From Solirubrobacterales bacterium (GTDB lineage Bacteria > Actinomycetota > Thermoleophilia > Solirubrobacterales > Solirubrobacteraceae), in contig DAHUYQ010000038.1 in NCBI GenBank assembly GCA_027315115.1, positions 1 through 36,585 on the forward strand: DNA of 36,585 nt, written 5' to 3'. A program made the translations under genes and the position numbers. Every line of letters begins with the position of its first letter. The first letter of the stretch is position 1. The notes beneath the pieces were generated by a model. The model made no database searches. It worked only from the letters and a program-made list of their open reading frames with translations, and was not told the DNA's origin. Below are positions 1-7,809 of the stretch, in pieces.

Positions 1-36
1 GGCGGCGGGGCGGCCGGCGGCGGGGCGGCCGGCGGC
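1..36. repeat. 15-bp tandem repeat inside polA
   Basis: The unit GGCGGCGGGGCGGCC occurs twice exactly (1-15 and 16-30), followed by a partial third copy (31-36). It is in frame and encodes GGGAA units just before the conserved exonuclease-like segment. More copies may lie left of the window. Confidence 0.85.
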
Positions 37-1539
37 AAGGTGCTCGCCGGCCGCTGCGAGGATCCCGCCGAGCTGATCGCCGCATGCGCCGGCCGGCCGG
101 TCGTGGCACACGACGCCAAGTCGCTTGGCCTGGTGCCGGACGGCCTGGTTCACGACACGATGATCGCCGCCTATCTGCTGGAGCCAGCGCGGCGCGGCTA
201 TCCGCTGGAGGAGCTCTGCGAAGAGCGCGGCATCGCGAGCACGCTCTCCGGGGCGGCGGCGCAGGCGGCGATGCTGGGCCCGCTGAGCGACTGGCAGCGC
301 TCCGAGATCGAGGCGCGCGGCCTGGCCCCGGTGATGAACGAGATCGAGATGCCCCTGATCCCGGTGCTGCGGGAGATGGAGCTGGCGGGCGTGCGCCTGA
401 ACGTGCCGCGCCTGGAAGACGTGGCCTCCCGCGTGCGGGAGGAGATCGTCGCCCTGGAACGCGACATCTTCCAGCTCGCGGGCGAGGAGTTCCTGATCGG
501 CTCCCCCCAGCAGCTCGGGGAGATCCTGTTCGTCAAGCTCGGGCTCTCGCGCAAGCGGAGAGGCAAGACCGGCTTCTCCACCGACGCGCGCGTGCTGCAG
601 GCGATCCGCGAGGAGCACGAGATCGTGCCGCGGATCGAGCGCTGGCGCGAGCTATCGACGCTGATCAAGACCTACCTGGACGTGCTGCCGCAGCTCGTGG
701 ACGCGCAGTCGCGCATCCACACCACCTTCTTGCAGGCGGTCGCTCAGACCGGCCGGCTCTCCAGCACCAACCCCAACCTCCAGAACGTGCCGATCCGCAC
801 GCCGCTTGGCCGCGAGATCCGCGGTTGCTTCGAGGCCGCCCCCGGCAACCTGCTGATCTCCGCCGACTACTCCCAGATCGAGCTGCGGGTGCTGGCCAAC
901 GTGGCGGACGAGCCAGCGCTGATGGAGATCTTCGCCCACGGGCAGGATGTCCATACCGCCACCGCCTCGCGGGTCTTCTCGGTGACCGCCGAGCAGATCG
1001 ACCCGGGCATGCGCAGCAAGGCCAAGATGATCAACTACGGCATCGTCTACGGGCTCTCCGACTTCGGGCTCGCGGACCGCTTGAACATCCCGCGGGAGGA
1101 GGCCAAAGAGGTGATCGACGCCTACATGCGGCGCTTCCCGAAGATCGCCAGGTTCATCGAGTCCACGATCGCGCAGGCGACCGACGAGGGCCATGTCAAG
1201 ACGCTGTGGGGACGCAGGCGGCAGGTCCCGGAGCTGCGCGCCCGCAACTACCAGGTGCGCACGCAGGGCGAGCGGCTGGCGGTCAACACCGTGATCCAGG
1301 GCACCGCGGCCGACATCATCAAGCTGGCGATGCTGCGCTGCCACGAGGCGCTCGTGGCGCAGAAGATGCGCACGCGCCTGATCCTCACCATCCACGACGA
1401 GCTGCTCTTCGAGGGCCCGCCGCAGGAGCTCGACGCCGCCAAGGACCTCGTCAGGTCCCAGATGTGCGGCGTCTGGGAGCGAGAGCCGCCGCTGGAGGTC
1501 GACATCGGCATCGGCGAGGACTGGCTCAAAGCGAAGTAG
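1..1539 (+). CDS. polA: DNA polymerase I, C-terminal part (5' end outside window)
   Basis: The reading frame is open from the first base, so the 5' nuclease domain and the beginning of the 3'-5' exonuclease-like domain lie outside the window. About 512 codons remain, against roughly 900 for a full polymerase I. The polymerase domain is complete: motif A (DYSQIELRVLA, bases 865-897), motif B/O-helix (RSKAKMINYGIVYG, near 1010-1050) and motif C (IHDELLFE, near 1390-1413). It fills gaps in repair and removes primers. The O-helix position that is Phe in E. coli and Taq is Tyr here, as in mycobacterial PolA. The exonuclease-like part shows HDTMIAAYLLEP but I cannot align the catalytic Asp residues or a YxxxD motif, so proofreading is probably lost. 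A Gly/Ala stretch encoded by a 15-bp tandem repeat begins the fragment. Confidence 0.96.
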   Translation, partial: GGGAAGGGAAGGKVLAGRCEDPAELIAACAGRPVVAHDAKSLGLVPDGLVHDTMIAAYLLEPARRGYPLEELCEERGIASTLSGAAAQAAMLGPLSDWQRSEIEARGLAPVMNEIEMPLIPVLREMELAGVRLNVPRLEDVASRVREEIVALERDIFQLAGEEFLIGSPQQLGEILFVKLGLSRKRRGKTGFSTDARVLQAIREEHEIVPRIERWRELSTLIKTYLDVLPQLVDAQSRIHTTFLQAVAQTGRLSSTNPNLQNVPIRTPLGREIRGCFEAAPGNLLISADYSQIELRVLANVADEPALMEIFAHGQDVHTATASRVFSVTAEQIDPGMRSKAKMINYGIVYGLSDFGLADRLNIPREEAKEVIDAYMRRFPKIARFIESTIAQATDEGHVKTLWGRRRQVPELRARNYQVRTQGERLAVNTVIQGTAADIIKLAMLRCHEALVAQKMRTRLILTIHDELLFEGPPQELDAAKDLVRSQMCGVWEREPPLEVDIGIGEDWLKAK

Positions 1540-1594
1540 GCGCGGGTGCGTAGCGGCGCGGGCGGCGGCCACGCAACGCCCGATGCCAGGCTGA

Positions 1595-1615
1595 CGCGGG
1601 CGCTGGGCGCCCGCG
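1595..1615. terminator. GC-rich hairpin between convergent genes
   Basis: An 8-bp perfect stem (CGCGGGCG at 1595-1602, CGCCCGCG at 1608-1615) with a 5-nt loop sits between the polA stop and the stop of the convergent minus-strand gene. There is no T tract, so termination is inferred from position and stem only. Confidence 0.4.
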
Positions 1616-1873
1616 CTACCGGATCGACGCGATGAACGCCTCGATGATCTCGGCTGCGGTTCCGGTCGAGAAGTACGGCGAATGCGTTCGCTTGATCGTC
1701 TCGATCGAGTCGGCCCCCACCAGGACCACCTCGAACTTGCCGCCTGCATGCTCGTCCTCGAGGCGTGTGTATGCCTCGTTGGCCGCGTCCATGTCCGCGC
1801 CATACTCATGCACGTCGACATGGCGCATGGCCAAGTCGTAGACGAGGATGAAGTACTTAGTGGGGCCGTTCAT
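1616..1873 (-). CDS. Hypothetical 85-aa protein paired with RelA/SpoT-like gene
   Basis: I do not recognise this small protein. It begins MNGPTKYFILVYDL and has mixed alpha/beta character without membrane segments. Its ATG overlaps the stop of the upstream RelA/SpoT-domain gene by four bases (ATGA), which implies translational coupling and supports it as a real gene. The clean overlap suggests a partner of that protein or a cargo gene travelling with it. No function can be assigned. Confidence 0.6.
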   Translation of the reverse strand: MNGPTKYFILVYDLAMRHVDVHEYGADMDAANEAYTRLEDEHAGGKFEVVLVGADSIETIKRTHSPYFSTGTAAEIIEAFIASIR

Positions 1874-2337
1874 GCGATGGTGACTCCGTCCGTCAAGTCT
1901 AGGATCGGTTTCAACGACGAGTTGAGGTCGCGCACCAGTTGGGCTCGATCCATCTCGCCCAGCTCATATCGTCGCATATCCATTGCTGCTGAAGCAACAG
2001 CGTCGATGGCCCAATCCTCCGCTCGCCCGGACTTCAGCCCCAGACCGGCCGCCTTGTCGAGGTTCTCCACGAGCTCAGCCCAGTTGTGCTGCACGACGGT
2101 GCGGAACTGCATCTCGATCTGGAGCCCGTGCTTGCGGACGATCACGTGCTTGGCACGGTAGCCATCGCGGCGTGGGCGCTCCGTCACATAGTCGTCGATG
2201 TCCACGATCTCCCACGCCTCGCCTCGCCTCGCGCGGTGTTCGATCGAGGCGATCGCTGCATCGACCTTGTCCTGGTCGGCGAATGTGGCGCGGCAGCCAC
2301 CGATGTCCTGCATGCGCGCGAGCCGCGATTTGGGCAT
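1870..2337 (-). CDS. RelA/SpoT-domain protein, N-terminally truncated (probable pseudogene)
   Basis: The sequence carries hallmarks of the RelA/SpoT nucleotidyltransferase fold: SRLARMQDIGGCRATF near the start, then DGYRAKHVIV and IEMQFRTVVQHNWAEL. Family members make or bind (p)ppGpp-type alarmones. The only ATG in frame is at 2337, but family-like sequence (QRLKQLATITDKLVRMPKS) continues upstream to about 2385, and the frame is closed by a stop at 2419-2421 with no ATG, GTG or TTG in between. The N-terminal part of the domain is therefore missing. Only 60 bp separate it from the end of the epimerase gene, leaving no room for a full start. It overlaps the next gene by ATGA. Alarmone synthesis by this fragment is doubtful. 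Confidence 0.7.
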   Translation of the reverse strand: MPKSRLARMQDIGGCRATFADQDKVDAAIASIEHRARRGEAWEIVDIDDYVTERPRRDGYRAKHVIVRKHGLQIEMQFRTVVQHNWAELVENLDKAAGLGLKSGRAEDWAIDAVASAAMDMRRYELGEMDRAQLVRDLNSSLKPILDLTDGVTIA

Positions 2338-2478
2338 GCGGACCAGCTTGTCGGTGATCGTGGCAAGCTGCTTGAGTCGCTGGCTCAGGTCGAGAGGGCT
2401 GTCGCGACGAGCCGATGTTCAAGAGCGCGCGTGTATCGGGAAGGGGTGAGGGAGCCCGCCCCATTTCCCGCCGCCCCT

Positions 2479-3429
2479 TCAGCCCAGAGCCGTCCTGAAC
2501 CCCTGCCGCCAGGACGCCAGCCGCGGCGTCCAACCGAGCGTTTGCTTGGCGAGCTCGTTGCTTGCGCCGTCGCCCTTGGTCATCATGCTCACCGCGACCG
2601 CCCCGTGCAGCGGGCGCGCCAGCCGCGCCGGGATGTGCAGAGGGGGCTTTGCGCCCAGCGCCCTGGCGAGCTCGGGCAGCCACTGGCGCACGGATGCCGG
2701 GTCGTCGTCGACCACGTTGTAGACGCCGCGATCGGCGCCGATCGCATCGACCACCGCGCGCGCGGCGTCATCGACGTGCACGAAGGACCAGACCGCCTCG
2801 CCGCCGCCGATCACCGGCAGCTTGCGGGCCAGGACTTTCTGGGCGATCGCGCCATCGCGCGCGAACGCGGTGCCGGGCCCGTAGAGATGGCCGAGCCGCA
2901 GCACCACGGCTTCCAGCCCGTCGGCGGAGCGAACGGTGTGCTCGAGCATGTGCAGCGCGTTGATGGAGCGCAGCAGCGGCTTGGGCGCCTCGAAGTTCAG
3001 CGCTTCTTCCTCGCCGCGCAGCGCCGGCCGGCCGGCCACGCCGGCCAGCGGCATGTACAGGAACGCGGCGCTCTGGGCGATCATCTGCCGCGCGCCCGCC
3101 TGCTGCGCCGCGGCGACCAGGTCGCGGGTGCCGTCCTCGCGGATGCGGTCGTTGATCGCCAGATCGCGCTCGACGGTGCGCGGATGCAGGTGCTGTGGCA
3201 GGGCGGTCAGCATGTGGATCACCACCTCGGGCCGCGCGTCGAGCACCGCCTCGAAGACCGCCTCCCGGCGCAGCGCGTCGAGCACCACCGGCTTGGCTCC
3301 GGCTCGTTCCAGCTCGGCTGCCTTCGCGGGGGTGCGCGTGCTGCCGACCACCTCATGGCCGGCCTGGCGGAGCATCGGAGTCAGGCGCCTGCCGATCGCT
3401 CCCGTGGCGCCCGCGAGAAACACCCTCAT
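2479..3429 (-). CDS. NAD(P)-dependent epimerase/dehydratase-like extended SDR
   Basis: A 316-aa Rossmann-fold protein opening with MRVFLAGATGAIGRRL, the GxxGxxG dinucleotide-binding motif of extended/atypical SDRs. Later features typical of NAD-dependent epimerases include RLGHLYGPGTAFARDG near residue 180 and FVHVDDAARAVVDAI near residue 220. The usual YxxxK catalytic pair is not clear, so it belongs with the atypical SDR branch and the substrate is unknown. The ATG overlaps the stop of the upstream MocR-type gene by four bases, so the two form an operon and the enzyme is probably co-transcribed with its regulator. Confidence 0.85.
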   Translation of the reverse strand: MRVFLAGATGAIGRRLTPMLRQAGHEVVGSTRTPAKAAELERAGAKPVVLDALRREAVFEAVLDARPEVVIHMLTALPQHLHPRTVERDLAINDRIREDGTRDLVAAAQQAGARQMIAQSAAFLYMPLAGVAGRPALRGEEEALNFEAPKPLLRSINALHMLEHTVRSADGLEAVVLRLGHLYGPGTAFARDGAIAQKVLARKLPVIGGGEAVWSFVHVDDAARAVVDAIGADRGVYNVVDDDPASVRQWLPELARALGAKPPLHIPARLARPLHGAVAVSMMTKGDGASNELAKQTLGWTPRLASWRQGFRTALG

Positions 3430-4889
3430 CGTCGCGCGAGCCTACCACCGGTTTCACGAACGTCAAGATGCGCGAACGTTTCTGCCATCAGGTGGATGGC
3501 GCGCTCGATCGCGGGCTCTGAGAGCGCTCCGTAGCCCAGCACCAGGCCGGGGTGGGCGGGCTCGCGGTCATGGAAGCGATGCAGGGCCAGGCCCTCCAGT
3601 CCAAGGCCCTCCGCGGCGGCGGCCGCCAGCAGCGCGTGCTCGTCCACGCCGCCCGGCAGGCTCACCGGCTCGAAGAGCCCGCAGGGCGAGCCGGTCGGCT
3701 TGGCCGCCGGCATCAGCCTGCGCAGCGCTCCCAGCAGCGCCGCGCGGCGGCGCTGGTAGACGCTGCGCATCCGCCGCAGGTGGCGGTCGAGCTCGCCGCG
3801 GGCGATGAAGTCCGCCAGCGCGAGCTGCCCGATCGTCTCGGAGCCCGCGTCCTCGACGGCCTTCGCAACCGAGAGGCTCCAGGAGGTCCACGATGGAGCC
3901 AGCAGCCACCCCAGCCGCATGCCGGGCGCCAGGCGCTTGCTGGCCGAGCCGGCATAGACCACCCGCTCGGGGGCGAGGCCCTGCAGCGCTCCGATCGCGC
4001 CGCCCTCGAAGCGCAGCTCCCCGTCGTAGTCGTCCTCGATTATCAGCCCGTCGGCGGCTTGCGCCCACTCGATCAGCGCGGCGCGGCGCCGCGGGCTGAG
4101 CGTCACGCCGGTGGGGAACTGGTGGGAGGGGGTGACGATCGCCACCGAGGCATCGCTGCGCGCAAGCTCATCCACGTCGATGCCCTCCCGGTCGACCGCG
4201 ATCGGGAGCACCTTCAGGCCGCACTGTTCGACGATCAGCCGGTGCGCGTGCCATCCCGGCTCCTCGAGCGCGATCGCGGAGATGCCCTGGGCGGCGAAGG
4301 CGCGGCAGAGCAGCGAGAGCCCCTGGGTGAAGCCGGTGCAGATCAGGATCCGCTCCGGGTCGGTCGCGGCTCCGCGCGCACGCGCCAGGTAGTCGCCGAG
4401 CGCCTCGCGGAGCTGTGGCGTGCCGCGCGGGTCGGGGTAGCCGATCGCCGAGATCGGCGACTCCCGCAGCGCCGCTCGCAGCGACCGTAGCCAGCGATCG
4501 CGTGGGAAGCCGGCCAGATCCGGCAGGGAGGGACGCAGGTCGTAGGCGTGGCTCGGCGCCAGCGACTGGGCCGGCGCGTGCTGCTCGGCGCTGCGCATCG
4601 CGGGGCTCACGCGCACTGGCGCGCCCTGCCTTTTGGTCAGGTAGCCCTCGGCCGCGAGCTGGCCGTATGCCTCGCTGACCACCCCGCGGGAGACCTGCAG
4701 ACGTGCGGCCAGGCTTCTGCTGGAGGGCAGGCGGGAGCCGGCGGGCAGGCGGCCGCTGCGGATGCCCTCGCGCAGCGCCTGCTCGAGCTGCTCGTGGATC
4801 GGCGCGCGCTGAGCGCTGCGTCCTCGCTCCAGCGCCACGAGCAGATCTACCTCCCCAACTGGACCTTTTTCAAGCGTCACCACTGGCAC
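3426..4889 (-). CDS. MocR/PdxR-type regulator (GntR wHTH + aminotransferase fold)
   Basis: An N-terminal GntR winged helix (PIHEQLEQALREGIRSGRLP, then LPSSRSLAARLQVSRG) is fused to a fold-type I aminotransferase-like domain. The PLP-lysine segment reads YAGSASKRLAPGMRLGW, and the DDYDGELRF motif typical of MocR proteins is present. Such proteins sense PLP or amino-group ligands and control adjacent genes. The frame continues to 5090, but that would overlap the divergent gene, so I place the start at one of three GTG codons (4889, 4883 or 4880); the first gives 487 aa, normal for the family. The start region coincides with a perfect inverted repeat at 4880-4907, a candidate operator. It forms an operon with the downstream SDR gene by ATGA overlap. 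Confidence 0.88.
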   Translation of the reverse strand: MPVVTLEKGPVGEVDLLVALERGRSAQRAPIHEQLEQALREGIRSGRLPAGSRLPSSRSLAARLQVSRGVVSEAYGQLAAEGYLTKRQGAPVRVSPAMRSAEQHAPAQSLAPSHAYDLRPSLPDLAGFPRDRWLRSLRAALRESPISAIGYPDPRGTPQLREALGDYLARARGAATDPERILICTGFTQGLSLLCRAFAAQGISAIALEEPGWHAHRLIVEQCGLKVLPIAVDREGIDVDELARSDASVAIVTPSHQFPTGVTLSPRRRAALIEWAQAADGLIIEDDYDGELRFEGGAIGALQGLAPERVVYAGSASKRLAPGMRLGWLLAPSWTSWSLSVAKAVEDAGSETIGQLALADFIARGELDRHLRRMRSVYQRRRAALLGALRRLMPAAKPTGSPCGLFEPVSLPGGVDEHALLAAAAAEGLGLEGLALHRFHDREPAHPGLVLGYGALSEPAIERAIHLMAETFAHLDVRETGGRLARR

Positions 4890-4907
4890 TGTATATGAGG
4901 CCAGTGG
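4880..4907. promoter_or_regulatory. Candidate MocR operator (8-bp inverted repeat)
   Basis: CCACTGGC (4880-4887) and GCCAGTGG (4900-4907) are perfect inverted copies separated by 12 nt of AT-richer sequence. The site lies in the divergent control region between the MocR-type gene and the FAD oxidoreductase gene starting at 4960. Function is inferred from symmetry and position. Confidence 0.55.
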
Positions 4908-4959
4908 CGGCGTATCGTGCCTTTCAGATCGACCACGTTTCCCCCGGAAGGGAGCAGAC

Positions 4960-6123
4960 ATGCAGCGCCAGATCACGATCGTTGGGGCAGGGATCGCCGG
5001 GCTTTGCGCGGCAATCGCCTGTGCGGAGGAGGGCGCAGACGTGCGGCTGCTGGAGGCCCACGAGCATCTCGGTGGGCGCGGTCGCAGCACCGACGGGCCC
5101 TACAAGGCGAACCTCGGGCCGCACGCGATGTACGACGACGGGGACTTCTGGGCCTGGATGCGCGAGCGCAAGATCCTGCCGCAGAGCTGCAATCCGCGCC
5201 TGACCGCCGCGCGCATGCGCATCAACGGGCAGATCAGGCGGATGCCGCCGGTGGACGTGGTCCCGGGCGTGTTGCGGCTGCGCGGCCGCGAGGCGCCGGT
5301 GGACGTGGACTTCCGCACGTGGGCGGGCCGTCAGGCCGGCGAGCGCGTCGCGGAGATGCTCTCCCGCGCGGCGGGCGTGTTCACCTTCCACCACGATCCC
5401 GGCGAGCTCTCGGCGGATTTTCTTTGGTCTCGCACGGTGCGCCTGCTGCTCACGATCCCGAGCATCGTGCGCTACCCGGTCTCCGGCTGGAGCACGCTGA
5501 TCGGCGCGCTGGAGTCGCGGGTGCGCGAGCTGGGCGTGATCGTGGAGACCGGCTCGCCGGTGGACGCGCTGCCCGACCCGCCCGTGATCATTGCCACCGA
5601 GCTGCACCAGGCGCGAAAGCTGCTGGGCGACGAGACCCTCTCCTGGAGCAGCGGCAACACGCTCTGCCTGGACATCGGCCTGACGCACAGGCGCGGCGAC
5701 CCGTCGGTCGTCTCCGACCTCGACGAAGCGGGCTGGATCGGTCGCTACTCGGCGACCAACCCATCGATCGCGCCCGATGGCCAGGAGCTGATCCAGGCCC
5801 AGATGCCGATCCGGCCGGGCGAGAGCCCCGACCAGGCGGCGTTGCGGCTGGAACGCTTCATGGACGCCGCGGTGACCGACTGGCGCGCACGCGAGCGCTT
5901 CCGCCGCCGCCAGGTGATGGACGGGCGCTCCGGCGCCCTGGACATGCCCGGCTCGAGCTGGCGGGACCGGCCCGCGATCGACCGGGGCGAAGGCATCTAT
6001 CTCGCCGGCGACATGGTCGCCGCGCCGGGGATGCTGGCCGAGGTGGCGTGGGCCAGCGGCGTGGAGGCCGCCCGCCTGGCCCTCGCGGCAGCCGGGGCGC
6101 CGCGGCTGGCAAGGGCGGCCTGA
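4960..6123 (+). CDS. FAD-dependent amine oxidase/phytoene-desaturase-like oxidoreductase
   Basis: 387 aa. It opens with ITIVGAGIAGLCAAIACAEE, the FAD-binding GxGxxG fingerprint, followed by the acidic residue in RLLEAHEHLGGRGRS, as in the flavin amine oxidase and phytoene desaturase superfamily. Near the C-terminus GIYLAGDMVAAPGMLAEVAW is the second FAD-contacting motif of the group. The ATG at 4960 is preceded by a strong ribosome site (GGAAGGGA, 4946-4953). It is divergent from the MocR-type regulator and shares the palindrome-containing control region, so it is the likely regulated target. The substrate is unknown; phytoene-type, amine or protoporphyrinogen-like substrates cannot be told apart from sequence alone. 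Confidence 0.85.
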   Translation: MQRQITIVGAGIAGLCAAIACAEEGADVRLLEAHEHLGGRGRSTDGPYKANLGPHAMYDDGDFWAWMRERKILPQSCNPRLTAARMRINGQIRRMPPVDVVPGVLRLRGREAPVDVDFRTWAGRQAGERVAEMLSRAAGVFTFHHDPGELSADFLWSRTVRLLLTIPSIVRYPVSGWSTLIGALESRVRELGVIVETGSPVDALPDPPVIIATELHQARKLLGDETLSWSSGNTLCLDIGLTHRRGDPSVVSDLDEAGWIGRYSATNPSIAPDGQELIQAQMPIRPGESPDQAALRLERFMDAAVTDWRARERFRRRQVMDGRSGALDMPGSSWRDRPAIDRGEGIYLAGDMVAAPGMLAEVAWASGVEAARLALAAAGAPRLARAA

Positions 6124-6136
6124 GCTTGAGTCGGGA

Positions 6137-6209
6137 GGGAGGGCCGCATGCGGCCCTCCCCGGGACCGTGCATGCACGGTCCCGCCAGCCGGCGCATGCG
6201 CCGGCTGGC
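6137..6209. terminator. Three consecutive perfect palindromes between convergent genes
   Basis: The gap between convergent stops contains three abutting perfect palindromes: 6137-6160 (12-bp arms), 6162-6183 (11-bp arms) and 6184-6209 (13-bp arms). Each is centred on GCATGC, but the flanking arm sequences differ. They most likely act as a bidirectional terminator. The shared centre and threefold arrangement are unusual. Confidence 0.7.
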
Positions 6210-6211
6210 TC

Positions 6212-6520
6212 TCAGATCTCCTCGTCCTGCTCGGGCGCGTCCTCGCCCGGCTGGCGGATTTCGCCGAACGCCTTTTCGTAGTCGGCCATGTTCTCGTTGA
6301 TCGAGCGCAGCAGGTCGAAGACGATCGTCGGCGGGATCCGCACGCGCGAGACGACCTGCGCGCTCATCGTGTCGTCCTCGCCGCCGGCGAAGGGCTGGAT
6401 CACGCAGAAGTCGATCGCGAAGTCGTGCTGCGTATGCCAGACGCCGACCAGGTTGGCGTAGTGCCCGGCCACCTGGTCGGGCGGCACGTTGATCCGCAGA
6501 TTGGGAGCCTCGTCATCCAT
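6212..6520 (-). CDS. DUF3467 domain-containing protein
   Basis: 102 aa. The body LRINVPPDQVAGHYANLVGV followed by DFAIDFCVIQPF and RVRIPPTIVFDLLRSINENM matches the DUF3467 family, short soluble proteins of unknown role found across bacteria and archaea. The start is the ATG at 6520 (MDDEAPN); a longer open frame running to 7909 is out of phase with the upstream flavoprotein and is not coding. It lies 47 bp downstream of that flavoprotein gene on the same strand, probably in one transcript. The C-terminus is very acidic (EDAPEQDEEI). Confidence 0.85.
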   Translation of the reverse strand: MDDEAPNLRINVPPDQVAGHYANLVGVWHTQHDFAIDFCVIQPFAGGEDDTMSAQVVSRVRIPPTIVFDLLRSINENMADYEKAFGEIRQPGEDAPEQDEEI

Positions 6521-6567
6521 CGGTCTCGCAGCAGTTTCGCAGCTTCGCCGAGCGGCGGGTCGCGTGC

Positions 6568-7746
6568 TCAGCCGACGCTCGCGAGCGCCTGGCGCGCGGG
6601 CGAGGCGCCGCGGGGCGGCGTCGCGAAGGACGGCGGGGCGATCTTCAGGTAGTGGTCGAACGCCCAGTGTGAGATACGCGGACGGGCCATGCCCTTGACG
6701 AGCGCGCTCACCAGCGGGGTGGTGGTCAGGCGCCCGACCGCTCGCTGGCTGTGCAGCAGCCAGCGGAACTTCCACTCGTGGGAGTCCGAGAAGGCCGCGT
6801 AGCGGGCGAGCGCCTGCTCGCGGGTGAGCGTGCCCGCCAGCACCGAGCGCAGCTCCTGGCCGCAGGCGATCCCGAAGTAGAGCGCGGTCCTGATGCCCTC
6901 GGCGGTCAGCGGCAGGCAGTGGCCGGCCGAGTCGCCGACGAAGAAGACGCCGTCTTCGGTGGCGGGCCGGAGCTGGTGGGGAATCCAGTTGCCCTGGTAG
7001 CCGTCCGGGGGCAGGCCCAGGTCGCCCGCCAGCCGCACGGTCGGCTCCTTGACGTGGTGGGAGGGCCAGAAGGAGCCCACGCCGACGCGCATCTCCTCGC
7101 GCGCGGGAAAGCTCCAGCCATACCCGGCCCGCACGTACTTGGCGTCGATCCAGAGCTCCATCTCGCTGCCGGAGCCCGCCGGGTGCACCTCCAGACCGCG
7201 CGAGAGGCGCGCGTTCGGCGGCTGGATCTCCATCGAGCGCGCCAGCACCCGCCGCCAGCCCAGCGCGTCGATCACCAGAGGGGCGCGGATGTCGCCGCGG
7301 TCGGTGTGGACGGTGTGGAGGCCCTCGGGCGGGTGGGTGCTGAGTCCCCGCGTGATCCCGTCGACCTTGGCGGTCTCGAAGCAATCGTCGGCCAGGCCGG
7401 CGTGCTGCCACAGCAGCGCGCACATGTCTCTGTAGTCGAAGGTCGAGAAGCTCCACGGCAGCCGCCAGCGCTCCGAGGCCCAGGGCGTGTGGACGACCAG
7501 CTCGTCGAAGGTCTGACGCAGCGAGTCCTGAAGTGAGAGACGAGTCAGCCAGTCGGTGGGTATCCCGCACGCGGAGGTCTGGCGCTCGCCGATCTCGTAG
7601 CGGTCGATCACCAGGACCTTGGCTCCGCAGCCGGCCAGCTCGCGCGCGACGGCAAGGCCCGCGAAGGACGCGCCGCAGATCAGAATCTCGCAGTCGCCCT
7701 GCAGAGGGGTGCGCTGCGCTCCCCGCTTGGTTGCTCGCAGAGGCAT
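6568..7746 (-). CDS. Geranylgeranyl-reductase-like FAD-dependent oxidoreductase
   Basis: 392 aa. The FAD-binding beta-alpha-beta motif reads CGASFAGLAVARELAG with a terminal acid in VLVIDRYEIG. The second FAD motif, DGVFFVGDSAGHCLPLTAEG, is typical of the geranylgeranyl reductase / p-hydroxybenzoate hydroxylase superfamily, including archaeal-type isoprenoid reductases and many monooxygenases. I infer a role in reducing isoprenoid chains or in oxidising an aromatic substrate; neither is proven. It is divergent from rpsA with a 63-bp gap, and a possible -10 element (TATGAT on the minus strand, 7760-7755) lies very close to the ATG, hinting at a short or absent leader. Confidence 0.85.
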   Translation of the reverse strand: MPLRATKRGAQRTPLQGDCEILICGASFAGLAVARELAGCGAKVLVIDRYEIGERQTSACGIPTDWLTRLSLQDSLRQTFDELVVHTPWASERWRLPWSFSTFDYRDMCALLWQHAGLADDCFETAKVDGITRGLSTHPPEGLHTVHTDRGDIRAPLVIDALGWRRVLARSMEIQPPNARLSRGLEVHPAGSGSEMELWIDAKYVRAGYGWSFPAREEMRVGVGSFWPSHHVKEPTVRLAGDLGLPPDGYQGNWIPHQLRPATEDGVFFVGDSAGHCLPLTAEGIRTALYFGIACGQELRSVLAGTLTREQALARYAAFSDSHEWKFRWLLHSQRAVGRLTTTPLVSALVKGMARPRISHWAFDHYLKIAPPSFATPPRGASPARQALASVG

Positions 7747-7809
7747 CGCCCGGAATCATAGGCGTCCGCGCTCGCCCTGAGACCTGGCCTGCGCTAGGCT
7801 TGCTCGATA

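Noticed and set aside
2086..3534. 482-codon plus-strand frame antisense to the epimerase
   Set aside because: Arg/Gly/His-rich shadow of the epimerase gene, which has a clear Rossmann motif.
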